Shown one piece after another: positions 55,688 to 63,620 of a stretch of DNA of 64,000 nt. The position numbers and the translations under genes were made by a program. The DNA is from Rhizobium sp. G21 (GTDB lineage Bacteria > Pseudomonadota > Alphaproteobacteria > Rhizobiales > Rhizobiaceae), in the NCBI RefSeq assembly GCF_014158035.1, contig NZ_JACFXW010000001.1:1054001-1118000 (forward strand). The letters are read 5' to 3'. Numbering within the stretch: the stretch's first letter is position 1; each line of letters begins with the position of its first letter. Under the pieces are notes generated by a model, which made no database searches, was not told where the DNA came from, and worked only from the letters and a program-made list of their open reading frames with translations.

Positions 55688-55894
55688 CGCCCCCTTCACG
55701 CCAAGCTCCCCCTCGCCGCCTCCTCCACCCGATAATCCGCCGCGATCCGCATCTCCCGAAGCGGCCGAACGATCTCGATCGAGCGCTGATAATTCGGATG
55801 CGCCTTATAGGCCGCGAGCTGGGCCTCGTCTTCGAATTCGCCATAGACGACCAGGTCCGCTTCGCCGCCCAGCTGGTCGGTCGTCAAATTGGTC
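55688..55894. repeat. Direct repeat, left copy (part of a duplicated Dabb gene)
   Basis: About 207 bases nearly identical to 56499-56704, starting CGCCCCCTTCACGCCAAGC. It covers the C-terminal two thirds of the Dabb gene plus its 3' flank. Confidence 0.85.
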
Positions 55895-55929
55895 GCGGAC
55901 GGAGAAGAACAAACGATAGGACGGATCAC
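55696..55929 (-). pseudogene. Truncated duplicate of the Dabb-domain gene
   Basis: It encodes the same C-terminal part as the intact gene at 56506-56817 (TDQLGGEADLVVYGEFEDEA, YQRSIEIVRPLREMRIAADY), but about 80 bases of the N-terminal half are deleted. The residual 5' end (to 55929) has a GTG in place of the ATG and is out of frame. It is a decayed copy. Confidence 0.8.
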
Positions 55930-56011
55930 GCGAGCCTCCGCCGATGCTGGCTGGCCGCCATTGGCCCAAAGCAGACTTTCACTTCGAAGAACGCGACGCG
56001 GCGGTCTTGCT

Positions 56012-56410
56012 CTATCGAAACGTAAAGCCGTTACGCGCAGTTCTGAAAACTCCTCCAAACGCAAAGCCAAGAGCAAAGCCTGCGAGCGGCCAAACCCATC
56101 CCACTCCAGGCGTGCTAAAATAGCTATCCACCAGATCAGCCGCACTCATGAGGGCTGTTGAGCCAGTAGCGCCCGCAAACGCATAGGCGGGAACGTTGCG
56201 ACTGCGTGGTCTCCATGCGTGATAGAGGCCGGTTGTCATCGCGGCTGCCGAGAATATGAGGAAAAGCAGAAGATAGGACACCACGTTGTCAATAATCGGC
56301 TCGAATCCGTGACCAGCCACCGCTCTGCTGACGTTGACGAACGCCAGGAACGGGAATGGCGACAACACCAAGAGAACAAGCATGGTCACAACGGAATTGA
56401 CAGGGCGCAC
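56012..56410 (-). CDS. Small multi-pass membrane protein of unknown function
   Basis: A 132-residue protein with four hydrophobic segments (VVTMLVLLVLSPFPFLAFV, VVSYLLLFLIFSAAAMTTG, AYAFAGATGSTALMSA, VWPLAGFALGFAFGGVF). No family is recognised. The start is a GTG at 56410 or an ATG at 56383. It lies between the two copies of the Dabb gene, so it may have been carried in when the duplication formed. Confidence 0.55.
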   Translation of the reverse strand: MRPVNSVVTMLVLLVLSPFPFLAFVNVSRAVAGHGFEPIIDNVVSYLLLFLIFSAAAMTTGLYHAWRPRSRNVPAYAFAGATGSTALMSAADLVDSYFSTPGVGWVWPLAGFALGFAFGGVFRTARNGFTFR

Positions 56411-56498
56411 GGTTCACTTCCATCCAATTGGGGCAATGTTACCGTTCTGCGCCAAATCGAACAACCCGACCAATGTCTCCTCTTGGCGCAAAGCAACC

Positions 56499-56704
56499 CG
56501 CCCCCTCACGCCAAGCTCCCCCTCGCCGCCTCCTCCACCCGATAATCCACCGCGATCCTCAACTCCCTCAGCGGCCGAACGATCTCGATCGAGCGCTGAT
56601 AATTCGGATGCGCCTTATAGGCCGCGAGCTGGGCCTCGTCTTCGAATTCGCCATAGACGACCAGGTCCGCCTCGCCGCCCAGCTGGTCGGTCTTCAGGTT
56701 GGTC
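56499..56704. repeat. Direct repeat, right copy (within the intact Dabb gene)
   Basis: Partner of 55688-55894. A handful of substitutions distinguish them, such as CTCAACTCCCTCAGC here against GCATCTCCCGAAGC. Confidence 0.85.
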
Positions 56705-56817
56705 CCGATCTCGAGCAGGATCTTGTCGGGGATCTCGGTCAGGATGGAGAGACCGGCCTTGATGCGGTCGAGATCGGCCCTGTCGCGGGCGGAGAAGAAG
56801 ACGATATGGCGGATCAT
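56506..56817 (-). CDS. Dabb (stress-responsive alpha/beta barrel) domain protein
   Basis: A 103-residue ferredoxin-like dimeric barrel protein: IRHIVFFSARDRADLDRIKA, IPDKILLEIGTNLKTDQLGG, DLVVYGEFEDEAQLAAYKAH, then YQRSIEIVRPLRELRI. Such proteins are induced by stress or act as small-molecule-binding monooxygenase-like domains; the role here is unknown. A partial second copy lies 0.8 kb away. Confidence 0.85.
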   Translation of the reverse strand: MIRHIVFFSARDRADLDRIKAGLSILTEIPDKILLEIGTNLKTDQLGGEADLVVYGEFEDEAQLAAYKAHPNYQRSIEIVRPLRELRIAVDYRVEEAARGSLA

Positions 56818-56877
56818 GCGGGCCTCCGGGGATGCTGGCCCGCGCTTAGCACGGCCCCCGCGCCGCCTGCAACCGCC

Positions 56878-57490
56878 TCACTTGTACGACAGCGCCTTAT
56901 AGAACGCCCGCCCATGCCCGGCCAGCCGGTCGGCGCTTTCCAGCCCGTTGATGATGCGCCGCGCGCCGGCCCAGTCGTCGCTGTCGCCGTCGAAGAACTC
57001 CTTGAGCTTGCGCGTCGTGAACAGCCCCTCGATCATGCCGGCGATGATGATCTTCACGGCGATCTCCGGGTCGAGCGCCCGGTCGGGATCGGTGACGAGA
57101 TCGACGCCGAGCCGCTCGCCGAGCGCCGCGTAATTGCGCTTGTGGGTGAGCTGCACCAGCCCGCGGCCATACCAGCTCTTGCCGTCCGCGTCCCTGCGCC
57201 AATAGGGCGTCTTCACCCAGGGCAGTTTGCCGGCGTTCCAGGCGGTTTCCAGCCGCCTGATCGCCTGGTCGTCGGTGTTCGCCAGCGTCTCGCGCACCGC
57301 CTGCAGCGTGTGGGCGCTTTCGTGATAGGCGGTGGCGAGGATATAGGCCAGCCAGCGGTCGTCCTCCTCAGCATGCCCCCTCCCAGGCGTCGAGGATCGC
57401 CTCGGCCCCGTCGACCTGGCTCTGTCTCAGCCCGTTCGGAAACAGGCTTTCGCGGATGATCTCAAAAAAGAACGCCCTGTTGATGCTCAT
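56878..57490 (-). CDS. Glycoside hydrolase family 19-type lysozyme/endolysin (one frameshift)
   Basis: About 204 residues when restored: SINRAFFFEIIRESLFPNGL, then after the G5 run at 57376-57380 (net +1 or -2) DDRWLAYILATAYHESAHTL with the catalytic Glu, and KSWYGRGLVQLTHKRNYAAL, a GH19 hallmark. GGAGC precedes the ATG at 57490. Phage endolysins of this type release particles by cutting peptidoglycan. It lies 1.1 kb downstream of terminase on the same strand, so it may serve as the lysis gene of the GTA-like locus. Confidence 0.82.
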
Positions 57491-57591
57491 GGTGTGTTGC
57501 TCCTGTGTCGCGAGTGTTTTCGAACCGCTCGGGTGTGCATTGCTATCCGTCGCTCGCTGTGACGCTGCCGCTCGAGCCCGACCATGAGCAT

Positions 57592-57621
57592 AAAAAACCG
57601 GCTCGCATGAGCGCGAGCCGG
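57592..57621 (-). terminator. Intrinsic terminator of the lipoprotein gene
   Basis: On the minus strand CCGGCTCGC-GCTCAT-GCGAGCCGG followed by T6: a 9 bp GC-rich stem located 34 bases past the stop of the lipoprotein gene and about 100 bases before the lysozyme start. Confidence 0.85.
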
Positions 57622-57654
57622 GTGCATGGATGCGGATTTCTACAGCGTGGGTGT

Positions 57655-58515
57655 TCAATACTCCGATTCGATTTTCTGGTAATCGAACAAGCTCTTCATG
57701 GCGCCGTTGATCTGATCCTGGGTGAGAGGATGCGGCACGCCCAGAGTGTCAGGCTTTTCTGCGGGCGGCATCCCGGACCTCGGCTTCGGTTTCGGCGCGC
57801 CCGCAGCTGTCTTCTGCGGCTTCGCCCTCACAGTCTCGGGCGGTCCCAGCCGCTTGAAAACCATGTTGATCTCCCCTTCCGCGCCACTCGACACGGAGAC
57901 GAAGCCGGCGGGAACCGCAAAATGCTTGGATTTATATGTCGCCCCGCCGCTATTGATCCCCTCCGCCGAGGCAATTTTGGTCGTTTGCGAAATCGGCGGA
58001 TCTTCAATCGGAAGACTGACCACAGGCACGAGATTGTCAGGCCTCCGGCTGTAGTTCTGCTCGGCATAGGCCGCCCTCATCACGATCGCGCCGGTGTTAA
58101 GGTCGCCCGCCGGCCGGTTCATGCAGACATTGTTCGGGATGGCGGATATGGAGATCACCACGTTTTGCGTGACCGAATTTTCCGTCGTCCGGGATAGGTT
58201 GAGGCCGAAGACCCCGCTGACGGCGGTCGCGGTCGAGCCATCCAGATTGCCAAATCCGAAGGACGGCGCAAATCCCCGCCCCGTCGTCGATTTCAGCTTC
58301 ACCGCGAGCGCGATGACCCAGTTGCCCTCAAGAAACTTGGTCTTGTCTGCCCCCAGTTTTTCGACGCCGTCATGCACTTCGCACTGCACCTGTCGGATGA
58401 CGCGGTCAGCATCTCCGATGTCTTTGGCGCTCATTTCGGATGTCTCGACACTCGCGCAGCCCTGCAGCAGAAGCAAAGATAAGACTATGGCATATCCTTT
58501 ATTTGCAGAGATCAT
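57655..58515 (-). CDS. Lipoprotein of unknown function
   Basis: 286 residues with a lipoprotein signal (VLSLLLLQGCASVE). The folded part contains QVQCEVHDGVEKLGA, FLEGNWVIALAVKLK and NNVCMNRPAGDLNTGAIVMR, and the C-terminal region is proline-rich. I recognise no family with confidence; the overall design recalls outer-membrane-anchored assembly lipoproteins. GGGGGAAG precedes the ATG at 58515. It lies directly behind terminase. Confidence 0.55.
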   Translation of the reverse strand: MISANKGYAIVLSLLLLQGCASVETSEMSAKDIGDADRVIRQVQCEVHDGVEKLGADKTKFLEGNWVIALAVKLKSTTGRGFAPSFGFGNLDGSTATAVSGVFGLNLSRTTENSVTQNVVISISAIPNNVCMNRPAGDLNTGAIVMRAAYAEQNYSRRPDNLVPVVSLPIEDPPISQTTKIASAEGINSGGATYKSKHFAVPAGFVSVSSGAEGEINMVFKRLGPPETVRAKPQKTAAGAPKPKPRSGMPPAEKPDTLGVPHPLTQDQINGAMKSLFDYQKIESEY

Positions 58516-58605
58516 GTTCTTCCCCCTTTATAGTTGGACAGAATTCAACCATCGGAAGAATAAAAAATCAATAAAAAGTTGCTACACCCTCATAAACACA
58601 ACCAT

Positions 58606-59883
58606 CTACACGCCCCTCACCCTCGGCTCGCCCGCCCCCGTCAGCATCAGCGCCGTCAGCGCCCAGACCAGCGCGTCGAGCCGGTCGGGAGAGGCGCCGT
58701 TCGACAGGCCGTCGGGGCCGAAATCGCACATCTGGTCTTCGAGCGCCGGAAAGGCGCCGGCATGGGCGACGCGGCCCTGCTCGTAAAGCGCGGCTGCGGG
58801 TTCGGCGCGGGCCCGTTTGCCGCGCCGGGCCGAGACGGTGGAGATAGGCAGATTGGCGTCGGCGGCGCGTAAGACCGCCGTCACCATGTCGCCGCCCTGG
58901 TTGATCTCGGCGATCACCCGGTCGGCCTGGAAACGTCGATAGGCGCGGACGACGGCGTCAGCCCAGCGGGCCGGCGAGGCCTGCGCCACCGAGCAATCGG
59001 CCAGCACCACCGCGCGGCCATCCTCGCCGAAGCCGGCGACGACGACGCCGCAGCAGCTGTCTCGGGCGTTTTCCGACGCCGGCGGATCGACCGCCACGAC
59101 GATGCGCCGCATTGGCCCCGGCGCGCGGATGCGGCTCCGTTCGATCAGCGAGCGGCTCCACAGCGCATCGTCGCGATCCTCGATCATCTCGCCGTCGAGT
59201 TCCTGCCGGCCCAGCCGCGTGCCGCCATAGCGCTGTTCGAGCGCGGCGATGAAGCCCGGCGCGAGATTGTCGGCATTGTCGCGCGTCGAAAGCCGGGTCA
59301 GGACCGCGCCGGGCTCGGCGATCAGCCGCTTCAGAAGCGGCGTCGTCCGCGGCGTCGTCGTCGCCGCCTGGCGCGGATGCGGCCCCAGCCGGAGGCCGAA
59401 TTGCAGCATGTCCCAGGTTTCCTCGGCATGTTTCCATTTGCCGATCTCGTCGGCCCAGGCATAGTCGAATTGCGGCCCGCGCAGGCTTTCGGGATCTTCG
59501 GAGGAGAAGAGCTGCGCCGTCGAGCCGTTCGGCCAGACCAGCCGCCGTCGGCTCACCTCGAAGGACGGCCTGTCGACCCGGGCGATGCGCCAGATGCCGG
59601 AGACGCCATCCACCATCACCTCGCGGGCGTCGCCCAGCGTCTCGCCGATCAGGGCGATCCGCACCGGGCTTTCGCCGGTGGCCAGCGCCTGCACCCATTC
59701 GGCCCCGGCCCGGGTCTTGCCCGAGCCGCGCCCGCCGAGGATCAGCCAGCTCCGCCAGTCGCCCTTGGGCGGCCGCTGGTCGCGCCTCAGCGCATGCCGC
59801 GCTTCGAGCCGGAGCAGCGCCGGAACCGGCAGAGCGGTAAGGCCTTGGGCGGTCAGCGGCGGCAAGGCGAAGTGTTCGGCCAT
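58606..59883 (-). CDS. GTA g2 terminase large subunit
   Basis: 425 residues: ATPase domain with Walker A GGRGSGKT (residues 50-57), WADEIGKWKHAEETWDML (Walker B region), TTPRTTPLLKRLI (coupling motif), and a nuclease domain with VVAVDPPASENARDSCCGVV, ADRVIAEINQGGDMV and SPDRLDALVWALT. It packages DNA into the head. The ATG at 59883 is chosen; the upstream in-frame extension looks like the end of the preceding gene in a shifted frame. Confidence 0.93.
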   Translation of the reverse strand: MAEHFALPPLTAQGLTALPVPALLRLEARHALRRDQRPPKGDWRSWLILGGRGSGKTRAGAEWVQALATGESPVRIALIGETLGDAREVMVDGVSGIWRIARVDRPSFEVSRRRLVWPNGSTAQLFSSEDPESLRGPQFDYAWADEIGKWKHAEETWDMLQFGLRLGPHPRQAATTTPRTTPLLKRLIAEPGAVLTRLSTRDNADNLAPGFIAALEQRYGGTRLGRQELDGEMIEDRDDALWSRSLIERSRIRAPGPMRRIVVAVDPPASENARDSCCGVVVAGFGEDGRAVVLADCSVAQASPARWADAVVRAYRRFQADRVIAEINQGGDMVTAVLRAADANLPISTVSARRGKRARAEPAAALYEQGRVAHAGAFPALEDQMCDFGPDGLSNGASPDRLDALVWALTALMLTGAGEPRVRGV

Positions 59884-60412
59884 GCTCTGGTCACCCTCAC
59901 GGCCATCACTCTCAGGAGCCCGGGAGGCGCAAGTCTCGCTTGCCCTGTCGGAAGCCCGATCCGACGCCGTATCCGCATCAGCGCCGGCGTCAGTCCCGGC
60001 CTGCGCCAGACCTCCCTCAACCGCGCCGTCGCCCTGTCGCGCGCCCGGATGCGGCTCGGGGCCAGCGTCTGCCGCGACCGGACATCCGGCATTCACCTCC
60101 GCATCGGCGCCGCTCGTCGCCATCGCGCCAGCGGCGCCAGCGCCATCCGCCGCCTGCGAAACCGCCGCCGGGACCGATCCGTCCCGGGCCGATCCGCCTG
60201 CAGCCTCTCGCAGCCCTTGCACAACATCCCGAAAGCGATTCCGAGATGCGTGCAGACCCTTCGCCGCCATCAGCTCGTCTTTCACCCGTTCAAGCGCCTT
60301 CGCATTGTCATCGAGCGCTCGGCCGGCCTCTGCGTCGATCGCTTCATTTTTCTGCCGCAGCGTCCGCTGTGAGGCCCCCGGTCCAACCGTCCGTGATGGT
60401 CCCGACCCGGCG
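59884..60412 (-). other. Probable C-terminal continuation of the g1-like gene in a shifted frame
   Basis: In the terminase frame, sequence upstream of 59883 reads like protein (TLRQKNEAIDAEAGRALDDN, AKALERVKDELMAAKGLHAS, FRDVVQGLREAAGG) and then becomes Ala/Asp/Ser-rich. It is probably the C-terminal part of the g1-like protein, joined across a frameshift near 60413-60440 and ending in another frame just before terminase. Confidence 0.45.
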
Positions 60413-61054
60413 TCATGCCAATCGCGCCGCCTCGACCGGCGCCGCAGCCCATGGCCCGCCGTCGCCGGGCGACGCCGCCGCGCCGTCTGGCTCCCCGGAT
60501 CGTCCACACATGTCGGGGCCGGCGGTTTCCCGGGGCCGCAGAGAATCTTCAGCTATCCCCGCACTCTCAGGCCCATCCCGCGCCTCGCCCGGCTCACGCC
60601 GCTCGCGCATTTCCACCGCCAGTTCCCGGGCGCGGGCCTCGATCAGCCGCTCCACCCGCGCGGCCAGCGCCTTGTGCGCCTCGGCGCCGAAACTGGCCTC
60701 CTCGCGCGCCGCCCGTTCTTCGGCGAGCGCCCGCTGCAGGCTGTCGAGCTTTTCGATGGTGCGGACAATCTGCTGGATCGCCTCGCTCGCCGCCTTGGCG
60801 TCGGCCTTGGCGGTCTTGTGGTCCTCGCCCTCGGTCTCCATCAGCTGCTGCGCGCGGGCCCGCATGGCGCGAAACATCTTCAGCTCCTCGCCGAGTTCGG
60901 TGACGATCTCGGAGAGCATCCGCGCGAGCTCCCGCCCCTCCTCCCCAGCCGCCTTGATCTCCGGCGCCATCTCCGGCTCCCGGTCGCCCAAAAGCGCCCG
61001 CCCGATCAGCAGCTCCGCCGCGACATCCTCGAGGTTATCCAGATCGTCGGTCAT
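60413..61054 (-). CDS. GTA g1-like protein upstream of terminase (possible small terminase)
   Basis: In-frame part of 213 residues from the ATG at 61054: DDLDNLEDVAAELLIGRALL, EEGRELARMLSEIVTELGEE, a long charged coiled coil (EKLDSLQRALAEERAAREEA, LIEARARELAVEMRERREPG), then a low-complexity tail. Position directly before the large terminase matches RcGTA g1 (TerS). Sequence similarity to known TerS is not evident to me. The frame probably continues after a frameshift near its present end. Confidence 0.5.
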   Translation of the reverse strand: MTDDLDNLEDVAAELLIGRALLGDREPEMAPEIKAAGEEGRELARMLSEIVTELGEELKMFRAMRARAQQLMETEGEDHKTAKADAKAASEAIQQIVRTIEKLDSLQRALAEERAAREEASFGAEAHKALAARVERLIEARARELAVEMRERREPGEARDGPESAGIAEDSLRPRETAGPDMCGRSGEPDGAAASPGDGGPWAAAPVEAARLA

Positions 61055-61070
61055 GGAAAATTTTCCCAAC

Positions 61071-61093
61071 AAAAAAGGCGCGAGCCTCACGCC
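61071..61093 (-). terminator. Terminator-like hairpin just upstream of the g1-like gene
   Basis: On the minus strand GGCGTGAGGCTCGCGCC can form a 7 bp stem (one G-T pair) followed by T6, 17 bases before the g1 start codon. It may end transcription from the penicillin-binding protein gene and insulate the GTA set. Confidence 0.55.
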
Positions 61094-61249
61094 CACGCCT
61101 CATCCTATCGACACTATTTCCCGGCCTCGCCGCCTCCGGGAGCCAGTCCCGAGCCGCATTTACCGGATCATGTCATAACCCTACCAAATCACCGTCACGC
61201 CGTCAAGGACTTTTTCCTATTTTTGGATTTTACAGTCGTTTCGGTCGTG

Positions 61250-61330
61250 CTCCGCCCCTCATCTCCTGCAGGGATCTTCTACTCCTATCAAAGGCAGAAG
61301 GTGGCGGCAGCCGGATGAGGGGCTGTGCAC
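61250..61330. repeat. Intergenic repeat B, shortened copy
   Basis: It begins CCGCCCCTCATCTCCTGC and ends GCAGCCGGATGAGGGGCTGTGCAC-like sequence, matching the right arm of the element at 32741-32883 with the inner hairpins mostly lost. It lies between the GTA set and the penicillin-binding protein gene. Confidence 0.65.
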
Positions 61331-61354
61331 GCCATCAAACCAGCAAGGCCAAAA

Positions 61355-63528
61355 CTACCCCGCCTCCGCCACCGTCTCCGGCGACTTCAATTCCGGCGCC
61401 GTCTTCATCTTCTCCCCCAATTCCCTGAGCAACCGGCTGGTCGCCGTCGACAACAGCCTCGGCCGCTCGAACACCGGCAGGCCCGCCTTGGCGGCGTCCT
61501 CGGCCTTCTTGCGGGCTTCCTCGGCCACCACCGCCGGGTCGCGCTTTTCGGCTTCCGGGAACGGGTTTTCGACGCCGGGGATGGCGCGGAGCTCGACGCC
61601 CTGATGGGCGTAATCCATCAGCATCTTGAAAGTCATGGCGGGCAGCGAGCCGCCGGTCATGTTGTTGGTGGAGGTGTAGTCGTCGTTGCCGAACCAGACG
61701 GCGGCGGCGTAGTTGCCGGTGAAGCCGCAGAACCAGGCGTCGCGATAGGCCTGTGTCGTGCCGGTCTTGCCGGCGGTCAGCACGCCGTCGACGGCGGCCT
61801 TGCGGGCGGTGCCGACATAGGGGATGCGGGTCAGCATCTGGTTCATATAGGCGGCGGCGGTTTCCGACAGCACGCGCTTGGGCGGCGGGGCGTCGCGGCT
61901 GAAGTCGTAGAGCACCTTGCCGTCGTAATCCATGATCTGCTCGACGCCGTGGCGGCGCGATTCGTAACCGCCGGCGGGGAACACCGCGTAAGCCGTGGCC
62001 TGGTCCATCACCGTGACTTCGGAACTGCCGAGCGGAATGGTGACATCCTTGCGGATCGGCGTCTCGACGCCGAATTTCTTGGCCTCGTCGATGATCTGCT
62101 GGATGCCGTCCTTGCCGAACTTCTCCTTGGCGAAGCGCACCGGTATGGTGTTGATCGATTTGGCGATCGCCGTCTGCACGTCGATGCGGCCGGCATAGGA
62201 ATTGCCGTAATTGCCCGGGCACCAGTTGCCCCAGCAGATCGGCGCGTCGGTGATCGCCGTGGTCGGCGTCAGCCCCTTCTCCATGGCCAGCGAATAGGTG
62301 TAGATCTTGAAGGACGAGCCCGGCTGGCGCAGCGCCCGGGTGGCGCGGTTGAACTGCGTCTCGCCATAATCGCGGCCGCCGACCATGGCGCGCACGGCGC
62401 CGCCGTTTTCGATCATCACCAGCGCGCCCTGGCTGACGCGGTAGCTCTCGCCATATTGGCGCAGCCCCGTCTCCACCGCCTGTTCGGCGGCGTGCTGCAG
62501 GCTCATGTCGATGGTGGTGCGCACCACCAGCGAATGGTCGGTATAGTCGCGCGCCTGTTTCAGCACTTCCTCATAGGCCCAGTCGAGGAAGAAGTCGGGC
62601 GCCTCCTGCTTGCCGCGATCCACCGCCGTGGCCGGGTTGCGCCGCGCCTCGATCACCTCGCCCTCGGTCATCAGCCCGCCCTGGACGAGATTGGTCAGCA
62701 CTTCGTTGGCGCGGGCGCGGGCGGCCGGCAGGTTGACATGCGGCGCATATTTGGCCGGCGCCTTGAACAGGCCGGCCAGCATGGCGCTTTCGGCCAGGGT
62801 CAGATCGGTGATTTCCTTGCCGAAATAGAAGCGCGCCGCCGCCGCCGCCCCGAATGTGCCGCCGCCCATATAGGCGCGATCGAGATAGAGCGACAGGATT
62901 TCCTTCTTGGAATAATTGGCCTCCAGCCACAGCGACAGGAAGGCTTCCTTGATCTTGCGGTCGAAGGTGCGCTCGTTGGAGAGGAACAGGTTCTTGGCCA
63001 GCTGCTGGGTCAGGGTCGAGCCGCCCTGCACCACGCCGCCGGCGCGGGCGTTTTCGCTCATGGCGCGGGCCAGGCCGAGAAAATCGATGCCGAAATGGTC
63101 GAAGAAGCGGCGGTCCTCGGTCGCCAGCACCGCCTTGACGAGATGGTCGGGCAATTCGTCGATCGGCGCGGAATCCTCGTGGATGATGCCGCGATGGCCG
63201 ATCACGTTTCCGTAGCGATCGAGAAAGGTGACGGCGAAATCTGCTTCTTGCGCCAGTCGCTCTTGGCGATCTCGAAAGCGGGCTTGGCCAGCGCCAGCAT
63301 CGCCACCATGCCGACCGCGCCCCAGGTGAGCGCCTCGCCGGCCAGCTCCACCGGCAGCCGCTTCCAGCCCTTCACCTTGAATTTACGGAAGAAAATCGTG
63401 ACGTCTTCCCACCAGTCGACGAAATTGAACGAGGCGTTCCACAACGTCGAATCAATCCAGGCGTCGATGCGCAGCAGAATATGCTTCTTCAGGCGCGGTT
63501 CTCGTTCTTTCTGCGGGTCGTCGGCCAT
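61355..63528 (-). CDS. Class A penicillin-binding protein (transglycosylase/transpeptidase), one frameshift
   Basis: About 724 residues when restored. A cytoplasmic tail and membrane anchor ([20 protein letters not shown]) precede the GT51 domain ([20 protein letters not shown] with catalytic Glu, [33 protein letters not shown]) and the transpeptidase domain ([19 protein letters not shown] with active Ser, [28 protein letters not shown]). One G is missing near 63240, in [19 protein letters not shown]. It builds peptidoglycan. It is divergent from the cysteine-cluster gene. Confidence 0.92.
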
Positions 63529-63620
63529 TGGAAACTCACGCGTCCGTCAAAGCGATGGAAAATCAAGCCACGGGCATTTCGGATATTTCTAAACCGGGCG
63601 GCATTCTCTATACCACCGCG

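Noticed and set aside
14184-61054. Interpretation as an ordinary prophage
   Set aside because: There is no integrase, repressor, replication or attachment site. The tail genes are of GTA-specific type (DUF2163, DUF2460, NlpC/P60, TIM-barrel g15), in the order known from RcGTA-like clusters.
61325-63592. 755-codon open frame on the plus strand
   Set aside because: It is antisense to the penicillin-binding protein, whose catalytic motifs are unambiguous; the translated antisense product is His/Arg/Gly-rich without domain character.
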